DNA from: Cryptomeria japonica
Taxonomy: Eukaryota; Streptophyta; Pinopsida; Cupressales; Cupressaceae
DNA length: 64,000 nt
Direction: 5' to 3'
Assembly (NCBI RefSeq): GCF_030272615.1
Contig: NC_081409.1
Coordinates: forward strand, 915,659,340 to 915,723,339
Made by a program: the position numbers and the translations under genes. The notes under the pieces were generated by a model, which was not told the origin of the DNA, ran no database searches, and was given only the letters and a program-made list of their open reading frames with translations. Within the stretch, counting starts at the first letter, position 1. Each line of letters opens with the position of its first letter. Below are positions 24,524 through 34,174 of this stretch, one piece after another.

Positions 24524-24549
24524 TGGGACCCAACTTTGTACGTTTACCC
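24524..24549 (-). repeat. Right terminal inverted repeat of the DNA transposon
   Basis: It reads tgggacccaactt then tgtacgtttaccc, the inverse of the left end at 15408-15433, and is followed by ATAT, which is also the base run just left of 15408. Confidence 0.7.
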
Positions 24550-25584
24550 ATATATGAGTATTCAAAGACTGAACAAGAAGGAGAAAATATTTCAAGCTAT
24601 AGAATTAGTTAAGATATGTTATCGAGCAAGATGCTAGGCAGTAAACCCTAAGGTTATCACTATCAATTAAAGAAGGTAGAATATCTATCGTGTGAAGTTT
24701 AGTATTTACCGAGTAATAACATAATGCATTGGATGGATAAATACATTATTAAATGTAGAATACCAATGAGTTGGAGTTGATCAGATAATTGGTATGCCAT
24801 GCAAGAAGTTTCTTGAGGATCTACAACAACAAAAATACAAGAGATAGATCTACAGTGCAGATTGAACAGTCATAACTTAGCACAAGTTCCAAGGCAAGGT
24901 AAAACATTTTCAGATCGAAGGATACAATGAACCTAGTCACGTTTGAAGATCTTATGGCTAAGATTGATCATGGGAAATGTGCTCAAGGAGATTAAGCGGT
25001 TAGGAAATGATGATGGCTAAGATTGATCATAAATAAGAAACTGTTGATGAACAATATATGCAGGCAAAATAGAAGAACAGTGACACTACAGTAGTGATCA
25101 TCGAGCATAGAAGATTGAAGATCTGATTGAAGAACAAATTGAGAAGCCTAGCAAGAAGCAAGATAAGTTTTATGACAAGATTATTTTGAGCACATAGAAT
25201 CTCCTTTAGCATTTCAGATGTGAAGTTGGCAACATTCTAAATGAATGTTTGAAATCCTTTGACAAGGTCACTTCTAACAAAGTGCAAGACTCTAACAAGT
25301 CTGAGGGAAATCCCTTAATCAGGTCACATCTAGCAATGTGTTTTTATAATCTGTAATTGGATTGGCTTTTAACTGAGCATACTCTAGAAGGGTATATTTC
25401 TTAGTGGGTCCAAAATCCCACGGTGCTTTTTCCCTATTTGGGTTTCCACGTGAAATTTGGTGTTAAATGTGTTATGATGTTTTAAGTGTATCTGTTTATG
25501 AGTATTGAATGATTTACAGTCATAGTTGAGTATTGTGAGTTTTTATGATTCACCCCCCCCCCCCCACTCTCATCTTAACTAATA

Positions 25585-26272
25585 GAGGGATCATTTCATA
25601 TTAGCATGCATTAATAATCCATTTCCACTTAGTTGCATATCATTGATCGGTTCATATCATTTAAATATTGCATTAGTTTTGCATCTCATTTTCAAGATAC
25701 ATCTCATTATCATATCATTTAAATATTGTGTTAGTGTTGCATCCCATTTTTAAGATGCATCTCATTATCATATCATTTAAATATTGCATTAGTGTTGCAT
25801 CTCATTTTCAAGATACATCTCATTATCATATCATTTAAATATTGCATTAGTTTTGCATCTCATTTTCAAGATACATCTCATTATCATATCATTTAAATAT
25901 TGCATTAGTTTTGCATCTCATTTTCAAGATGCATCATATCATTTCAAATTTGCATTTCAATAAATTATCATTTCACATCATTTAACAATTTGCATTTAGG
26001 TGCATTGTCATTTTCCATATCAGTTAACACGTCACATTTAGTTGCATTATCGTATCATTAAAGCGCACTACATATCATTAATTATTTTTAGTTGCATTCC
26101 ATATCCTTAGGTACATTTTCATATCATCTGATTTCATAACATATAATTTACAATTACATTTAGTTGCATTTTTTAGTTTCATTATCATATCATTATCATT
26201 GCATTTAGTTTCATTATCATATAATTTTAACTTTGCATTAGTCTCATTTTACATATCATTGATCATTTAGCA
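25585..26272. repeat. 58-bp tandem repeat (25654-25945) with a decaying tail
   Basis: Five copies of a unit starting atatcatttaaatattgcat and containing gcatctcattttcaagatac begin at 25654, 25712, 25770, 25828 and 25886. The tail to about 26260 is a looser run of tcatatcatt and tagttgcatt words. No gene is present. The array starts 70 bp after the copia LTR end. Confidence 0.85.
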
Positions 26273-29200
26273 TCATTTCTTTAGGTCATGTTTTGATTAG
26301 TGTGTATTGTATTGTTTTTTCTTATAATTTCAGCTACTTGATGGTAGCTATATTCTTGTAACTGCATTGTTTCAATGAAAAATAAATTAAAGTTTAATTT
26401 TTAATATTAAATTTTAATAGTTTAAGTTCGAATTTATTTAAACTCAATAAATGACCAGTTAAAAACAATCAATGACTAAATAAATGACTAGCTAACAACA
26501 ATCAATGACTAAATCAATGGCTAAAGAGACACTGTAAAATGTTTTGTGATTATTTTGGATGAACTTTTCGTCGATTTACCGATAAAAGTCAGTTCCAATG
26601 GTCGTGCCATTGTTCGACGATAACTCGTTGGAATTTCGACATATATAAATTTCATCAAAAAAGTGACGAAAATTGTTTGGGTGTTTTGTTGGTAATCTGA
26701 CAAAATTTTGTCGATATAGCAACAAACATTTGTCAAAATTTGGAGTCAAATGCAGTAGTGTGGTAGCTTATAAGATAGCGCCTTCATAAAATTATTGAAA
26801 TCCTTATTGAACAATTTTAACTCTATAGTTATAGCTTTTTAATTAAAAATAACTCTTCAATTATATGTGTTACCATTAATCCAAGTGAGGTGGCATAATT
26901 GGAAGAGTTAAAAAAATCTAACAATGACACTATGATTAAAATACTAGAGAGTCTCCACACTATGAAGACAAGAGTGTTGTAATCCATAATTAATTTTTAT
27001 CAAGAGCATAGCACAAGGGTAGGATGACATAATAATATACTTTAGTTCCACACCTTAATATAGTTGACAACACTCATAATTCCAAAGAAAAAAATCACAA
27101 GAAATGGGACAACTAGTAGATCCAATGACTTGAGTAGCCGAAAGGGCCACTTCTCTCTTGAATAATGAGGATGAGGTTGAAAATTACATCCGCTAAACTC
27201 CATAACAACCCAAACTACACCCAAACACAAGGGACAAACCCTCACTAGTGGTTCCACTACAAGGGGTTATAAGCCCTACATCATCAAAAATGAGAAACAA
27301 CCTTTTTATGAAAATGCACACTTCCCAACTTAATGGATGGAATATTTCTAATCAATGGCACTGAACAATAGATCTTTACATGGGAAAATTCAATAATTGA
27401 AGTGGAACATGTTTTGCATCCATATTTTGCATAGAATAGAGACCATGAATACCTACTATCCAACAAAATGAACTACAACACTACAACTAGACACTAGTGC
27501 CTAGAAAGAATGTAATGGAAATTGCTCAAATTTCTAAAAAATACACTAGAGTTATAAAAAGGTGCCAAAATCTACAAAAATGTGTTGGAGTTTAAAAGAT
27601 ATAGAGTGAATAGATGACAATTTCTATGTTTCATACCTAAGGAAAAACTTTAGATTCACAAAAATAATGATAGAAGACAAATAAGCTTTAAAATTACCAG
27701 AAATCACTAGGAGAACAAAAGAGTTAACCATACTTAATCTCCAACAAACAAATAAATGAAGGATGAATTACCCATGGATTCAAAGGTTAAAAGGGGATTC
27801 CACAATGAGTCCAACCACATGAGAAAAGAAGGAAAATATTATCAACACACCATAATTTTCATCCTACCATGAGGAAATCTAAAGATGACACTACTCTGTG
27901 GTAGGTCATAATGCCCAACCTAAATCTAGGAAGATGAGTTGTACTCATCATAATGATGCCCTAATTTTTTTTTTCTAATACAACAAGTTAATTCTAAGTA
28001 ACAATCCCCTTCCTAAAGTGTCTAGTGTGTATGTTGCAGTTCCATCTTTGACATCCTATAAAGGGCAATGAGGAAAACACTCCACCATTTGGAATGTCCT
28101 ACTATCTCTCAACCTTTAGAGTTTCATTTCATTCCTTCTTTATTCTTAGATAAACAAAAGAAAATGAACCTGTGTTGATTGATATTGATTAAAATATATT
28201 ACGAGAGATGGTTACAAAAGGCATAGCACTATGGATCATGCACTTTTTGTTAGAAGAGAGTCTTTCCCTAGAAGAAATTGGATGTTGATATAGCCCTACC
28301 TTCTTAACCTTTCTTAACTTCACTTACTCCTAAAAATGATCCTTATCTTGCCCAAACTATCTAAAATGTCAAGTTGTTGATTATGAGGTATTCTTATACT
28401 ATTTCTTGTACTATTATAGCTGATAATTCTTATGCACTGATAGCAATATTACTATTGCACTGTTGCTTGTGATAAATTTGGATCATGAATCAGATGACAT
28501 GGTTGAAACTACAAAGAATGATTTTCAATCATCCTTAATGTTTTCCAAAGCACTGACTCTAGCTTGTATTGCCACACATAGTGATCCTTCCTTAGGGAAT
28601 GGTCCATGTTTGGAACTTGATATAGCTCCTTGTACTATACTAAATGTAGCTCCTGTAGCATCTTTCCTTCCATCTCTTTATAGTGAGAAATATTGGGAGG
28701 TAGATGAATTTGTATAGACTAGCTTATAAGTGAAGTACCTCTTTGTCTTTGTGTGTTTTCTTGCATGTAATATGATTCCTTTTGATGTACTATTTGACAT
28801 TTCTTTTGGATGACCCTTGATGCTATGTTGGAACAATGATACAAATAGACTAACTATGTTATGACATTCCTCTATTTTTATCTTCATTCTTCTATTTGTC
28901 ATTTATGTGTTTTGTTGTAAATATGATTTTGTGTTGTCTTTTAGGTAAAATCCGGAGTATTGAGGAATGTTAGTTCTCTTTCATGCTAACCCAAAAGCCC
29001 TTTGTTCATTTGTATGTGTTGTTCTTCTTTTGTAATTGTAGTTCCATTGCATTTTGGGGATGGGGTCAATTCAAAATTTAATCAAATTGATATGCATTAT
29101 TTATCTTACCTTCATATTGATGTTAGACCTTTGGATCCCTTATGTGTTATTACGTGCTCTTGTTTGTATTTGGTATTACCTTAATTTTCCTTTTTTGTGA

Positions 29201-29357
29201 GCATTTAGTTGTTGTGATGTTCTTGTTTTTGAATGCCTAGTATATCAAAGGTAATTGCCCCTGATTTGCACATGCAAATACTTTTAGGTGAGGGCATGTA
29301 CATTCCACTTTGTTTACACACCACAAGATTGATTATACACTTTGACCACACACTATG
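26273..29357 (+). repeat. Left copy of a 3.1-kb inverted segmental duplication
   Basis: It matches the reverse complement of 44440-47570 over its whole length at roughly 90-95% by eye, with small indels. The left boundary falls inside a CACTA element, whose end is at 26760 (rc CACTACTG, preceded on that strand by CCA). The rest (26761-29357) is AT-rich sequence without a recognised domain. Two short reading frames survive in both copies (about 27042-27257 minus and 28466-28680 plus) with few amino-acid changes, but they match no family I know. Confidence 0.85.
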
Positions 29358-30890
29358 AAGAGATAGTTGTTGTTGCTTAGGAAGTTGCTATGTGCAACAT
29401 GTCATTGGATTAGCAAGGTGTTTCTTGTGACACAACTTACCTCTTGGGAATTGAAGATGGCTTTGGAAACCATCCCAACACATACCTCTTTGTGATGAGC
29501 TCTATCAATACGTTGATCCCTTAATTATCTTTTATGAGAGAGGTTGATTATTTATAAGGCGTTGTTACGCTACCAAATTGTTCTTGAATTCTCTATTGTA
29601 GCTACTCCTGAAGAGCATTGGCTTTGTGCATTGCATTGTAACCATTGTTGCAGATAATACAATTGAGTTTGGATTTTAGAGTGTGTGTTTTTTGAAAGAG
29701 TTTTCCCATGTAAATCTAGTGTTGTGCTTTTATTTCTTCAATCTAATTTTATACGTGTTTATCTAATTTGCAATAGTTTAAAAGCTCAAAAGATCTACAT
29801 CGCCTCTCTTGTTAGATTTAGCATTTGGAAGCGTTATTTGACACTTAGGATTCCTTTCATAAATTACATATAACTAAAAATATCATCATTGTTTTCATAA
29901 AAAAACCATTTTGTTCACCGACTCCTCTCCACCACACCTCTCTTCAAATATATAATTCTTTGAATCCTTGCAATACATCCTTTAGTGAAGGGACAATGAA
30001 GTTTCTTTACAGCTTTGCAGTTCCTCTTCTAACCAATGGGAATTGAAAAGTCTTCCAATATAAGTAAATTTGACTGTAATAATAAAGAATTAAACAAACC
30101 CGGCAATATGGATGTGGAAGTGGGGATGCCTTATACTTGAACAAGAAATCATTCAGAAGCCAAACAAGAAGAGATCCATTCAAATTAAAAAGTTGTTGTA
30201 TTAAAAAAAAATTAAACTTGATTTTAACTAAATAAGAAATTATCTAGAAGCAAAATAGGAAGAAATTGATTGAAGTAAATAGTTGTTGTTGTCAATACTT
30301 CTACTATTATTTCTGATGATTTATTTTTTATTTTTTAATGTTGATTTATATTGATAGTTTTCTTTTGTGTTCCAATTTTCTTAATTTTGTTTTTATGTTT
30401 TCTTATAAGACTTGGTGGGGTGGATCTATAACAGATTCCTTTAGATTTTTATTCTTTGATCTTGAAGGATAGCTATTGCTATATGAAAAATCATTATGTA
30501 ACACTTTCAACTTTTGAGATTAATATAACATTTCTTGTTTGTCGAAATAAAATAAAATAATTATTTAAAGTTGTTTCAAAGATTTGAAATATTATCTTCA
30601 CTAAACAGATATTAATGCCTTGGAAATTGAGTAAATTTATTTATGAACATCAATTTTAATAGTCAGTGATCAATTTTTAATTAATAAACATAGAATAAAT
30701 ATTTATATTTTGATATGATGAGGTACAAAATTACTATTGGCTATTCGATTATGGAATTAGTTGATGTTTAAGAAGAATTAGTCATTAATAAATTGAGATT
30801 ATCTAGAAGAAGAAGAAACATATAGTAAACAATTTTTGTAATCAATGTCCCTTATATTTGTACTCTTATTATTTTGTGTTGTATGACTAT
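29358..30890. other. AT-rich intergenic sequence
   Basis: No gene, repeat array or recognisable element was found on either strand. Confidence 0.5.
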
Positions 30891-31310
30891 TTCATTGAAG
30901 AAATTTGCATGGCTCATGTGTTATTGCATGCCTAATTAGTTTTGTAGGACTATGTTGTTGAAAAATATTGAGTCTCCGTGTATTAGTGAAATGATCTAGT
31001 TTAAAATTACAAAGTCCATCAAAATAACTTTTCTAGCATATTGCATTGTTGGTACATAGTTATATAGTTAGTTGAGGGAATTGTTGTGCAGTTCATAAGC
31101 GACACCTTTTCATTATCCTTTGCATAAATATGTTTCCTTTTCTCTAAATAATATATTAAGTTTTCACCATTCCACTTCATATAGTATCAAAGCTTGCAAT
31201 GATTTTGTCCCTCTACATGATGGATTTAAGTTTGAATATGTTAGAAACAAGATTATCTCAAATGAAAAATGTCATTTATGGAATGACCAGAGAATAGAAG
31301 GCATAAAATG
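30890..31310 (+). mobile_element. Probable copia LTR end and leader relic, plus strand
   Basis: The phrase atattaagttttcaccattc, then a primer-binding-site-like tagtatcaaagc at 31182-31193, then a short gag-like start, is the usual layout of a copia 5' LTR end. Only this piece is left; it is a broken fossil. Confidence 0.4.
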
Positions 31311-32520
31311 TTGATGCAAAGTGCAAATAAATAACTAAATACAAACTCAAATTGATAAGATATGTACAAGATAAAACAAACAATAAATATGCATAACACT
31401 AAATAAATGTGGTTCACCAATTTGGCTACATCCACAAGAAAAGCACGAGAGATCTCTTTATTATCTCTATTCTCTAGTTTCATGTAACAATAGCTCATAT
31501 ACATCAACAATATTGATGAATACATTATGCACACTTTTTATTTATATATTTGAGAGTCTTCATAAAGAAGGCCAAAAGGATATGGAGGCATGAAAACAAA
31601 GAAGTCCAAGAGGCTGCACACATTGGATTTCACTACCCAATAATCTCCCACTTGAAGTCCAACCATTGCTGCTACAAAGGTTGCTCAAAGATGTTCCCCC
31701 ACTTTTCTAGGCATATTATTACATCTTGAGAATGCCAAGAGAAGCCTTGCAAAACTTGAGCTTCTCCCTTGAAACTATCTTCATCAATGCATCAGTTGGA
31801 TTAACTTTTGTATGGATCTTCAGGAACACTATGAATGAAATGATACCTTATCTCAGTATTCTCTGTTTAATTGTGAAATATTGTATTCTTGGAAAAATGA
31901 TTATCACTATCGATATCATAAAAGTGTGTAAAAACATGTTCTTTTCATGTCAATTGACCTAATAAATGCTGCATCCATATAATTTCTTTTACACTTTTAG
32001 TGAGAGAAACATATTCAACTTTAGTGGTTTAGAGTGAAACTACTTGTTGCAATCTGGGAAACCCAACTAATCGCCACCCAAAAAATTATATAGACATAAC
32101 TAGTAATTGATCTCCGTTTGTCCAAACCACTAGCCATAATTAGAATCAACAAAACCTTGTAGATGTCCATATTTCTCTCCAAAGCACAAAAGATAATATA
32201 AAGTGCCCCTCAAAAACTATAAGATCCACTTAACAACTTGCCAATGAATTTTACCTATATTGTTTATATATCTTCTCACTATTTCCACTACATAAGCAAT
32301 GTCGAGTCTAGTGCATACTATTGCATACATGAGGCTCCCAACAACGAATGAATATGAAATTCCTTCGATATATTCTTAATTTTCTTGTATCATGGGACAC
32401 ATCTTACAAGTTAAAACAAAAATGATTAGCAAGTGGCGTGCTTATAGCCTTAGCACTCTTCATATTAAATCTATCTTTATCAATGTATTTTTCTTGTGAC
32501 AAAGCCTATCCCTAATTATT
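31311..32520 (-). mobile_element. Copia RNase H and LTR relic, minus strand
   Basis: On the minus strand about 31690-32520 contains degraded copia RT C-terminal/RNase H text, such as VGSLMYAIVCTRLDIAY and HWQVVKW. Beyond it, about 31400-31440 has gtggatgtagccaaattggt, a phrase common in the R/U5 part of plant copia LTRs. The relic is heavily broken and old. It lies head to head with the plus-strand copia relic at 30890-31310. Confidence 0.6.
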
Positions 32521-32540
32521 TTTTGTTTTATATATTTTTA

Positions 32541-33870
32541 ACCGAAATACATCAAGTCCCAAACCATCACAACTGTACGAGACAGTGAAGTGCCCTCCAA
32601 CATTTTGCAGCTTACACACAGTGAAGGAAAAAAGATACATTTCTTTACGAAAAAGTCTGAGTCAAATTTTCGACCCTTTGTTGGACTTCGACCGATATAC
32701 TTGAATAAGCCGATCACGTTTGCATAAAATCCCAAACCCAAACCATCACAACTGTACGAGACAGTGAAGTGCGCTCCAACATTCTGCAGTTTACACACGG
32801 TGAATGAAATATAATTGTTGTCCTAAGGCAATCATTTGTAATTTCCTTGCTTCACTTATAATCATTGTACTTTTCACAGTTCTACTTGGGCGAACTGATC
32901 TTAAGTATATATGTTGTTTTCATAAGAAGCAAAAGAAATTGGCCAAATATGAAAAGTTTGAAGGTTTAGTTTAAATGTTTGTCAAAGCAAAAGGTGGCTA
33001 AAGTATGATTTGGTTAACATTAATAAAAATCAATCTAAATTTATTTTGTTGGAGTTGACTAACATATATTTAAGTTTGTCTCGCATATAAGTCAATATGA
33101 AGGGCATCTTCATACATTTTTGAATAACCTTAAACTTGTCTTTTGATCTATATGAATAGACACTTTTAATGCTTCAAAAACTTGCATTTTTGTCTTTTGA
33201 TTGCATTCTTTATTTAAGTTACTTTAGATGGTAATTAGTGGGCCTTGGCTTTTTACAACGATTTCATTCTTGGACCATTGATTTCTTTCTTGGATCAGCA
33301 CTTTCCTTTGTGATATCAATGACAACAATATGACTACAATGTTTCTAACACACACTATTTTTTTTTTAATATATTTCTGACCCTTAGAGTTGCATATTCC
33401 TTGGACATCGAACACAAATAATGAGACTTCATTGACAATGCCCAAAGATGCATTTTTTTGCAAAAAGTACTAAACACCTAACTATCAATCATGCTTTCCA
33501 CCAACTTTCATGTCTTTTAATGACTCACAATAACATAAATCTCTCTGACATTTATAATATCTTGAATATCTTTTATCATTATCTTCATTTTTTTTTAAAT
33601 ATTGTTTTTTTATTAATTCTCACAAAAAACTTGATTACTATTGATCAGATATGATAGGATTCCATAATTTAGTGGAAGAATGTCATCTTAATATCGGCGA
33701 CAATGAGAGCACCTCAACGTACGGGTATTTCCGACCCTTTGTTGGACTTCGACCGAAATACATGACGTTTATACACCATCACAACTGTACGGGACAGAGA
33801 AGTGCGCTCCAATATTCTGCAGTTTACACACGGTGAAGGAAAAAAGATACATGGCTTTACTTAAAAGTCA
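32541..33870 (+). repeat. Three copies of a 120-140-bp repeat upstream of the lectin receptor kinase
   Basis: The copies are at 32541-32657 (left part missing), 32671-32811 and 33732-33870. They share cgaccctttgttggacttcg, ccatcacaactgtacg, gaagtgcgctccaa and gcagtttacacacggtgaa. The third copy lies 300-440 bp upstream of the kinase start codon. 32812-33731 between the copies is AT-rich and has no gene. Confidence 0.85.
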
Positions 33871-33994
33871 GAAACAAATTTCCGTTCACATTAAAACAAA
33901 TGGTGGGTATGTTTTCGTGTCGGATAGGAAAAAGTGGTTTTTTGGTTTTGATGGGACTGGTTTTATTAATTTAGTTGTATATGCGCAATGGGCG

Positions 33995-34005
33995 TTTAAA
34001 TATAG
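33995..34005 (+). promoter_or_regulatory. Possible TATA box of the lectin receptor kinase
   Basis: tttaaatatag lies 170-180 bp before the ATG at 34175 and would give a 5' leader of roughly 140 nt. No other good TATA context lies closer to the start. Confidence 0.4.
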
Positions 34006-34174
34006 TTGAGATCTTTGGATAGACTTCAAGAAAAATCGAAGTTACCAAGTTATGTATCTTTGTTACATTTTTATTCCCGACCACATTTCTCCCACACATC
34101 TTTTTTTATTGTTATCTCAGCTCTCATCATTTCTCGTATATCGGATCACTGCTTCCAATAGAATTGTCTGTTAG

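Larger units (their letters stand above)
15408..24549. mobile_element. Two-gene DNA transposon with TIRs, inserted in the copia 3' LTR; superfamily uncertain
   Basis: The ends are inverted repeats. Left gggtggctgc...AAGTTGAGTCCCA (15408-15433) faces right TGGGACCCAACTT...acgtttaccc (24524-24549); 13 terminal-proximal bases match with one difference, and the outermost GGGT is shared. ATAT flanks both ends, giving a 4-bp target duplication. Since ATAT is palindromic and TATATGGG could itself be terminal, the exact end is uncertain by 5 bp. Inside are a plus-strand transposase pseudogene, a converging minus-strand multi-exon pseudogene, subterminal GGGCACCC-type repeats, a telomere-like tract and minisatellites. 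A 4-bp duplication and this type of transposase suggest Sola or an unnamed superfamily; that is inference from memory. Confidence 0.8.
10096..25584 (+). mobile_element. Ty1/copia retrotransposon fossil, split by a DNA transposon
   Basis: Parts in order are a 5' LTR remnant, primer binding site, gag with zinc knuckle, protease, integrase, reverse transcriptase, RNase H, polypurine tract and 3' LTR. Protease before integrase before RT is the copia order. The 3' LTR is interrupted by the 9.1-kb DNA transposon at 15408-24549. Without it the 3' LTR would be about 1.3 kb and the element about 6.3 kb. It is broken, with roughly six to eight breaks in the coding part. In the comparable 260 bp of the two LTRs I count about 17 substitutions (about 6.5%), mostly transitions, which points to an insertion tens of millions of years old at conifer substitution rates. 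Confidence 0.9.
15105..25584 (+). repeat. 3' LTR of the copia element in two pieces (15105-15407 and 24550-25584)
   Basis: The left piece starts TGTTAGCA. The right piece ends with the block shared with the 5' LTR (25261-25584, ending ctaata). The 9142 bp between them is the DNA transposon. The two pieces add up to about 1.34 kb, a plausible copia LTR size. Confidence 0.75.

Noticed and set aside
25654-25945. CRISPR-like array
   Set aside because: The 58-bp units are contiguous with no unique spacers, and the sequence is plant nuclear DNA.
32538-32798. Minus-strand open frame with repeated SYSCDGLG/VVMVWDL-type text
   Set aside because: It is the antisense reading of the duplicated LecRK upstream repeat, and the similarity between its halves comes from the DNA repeat.
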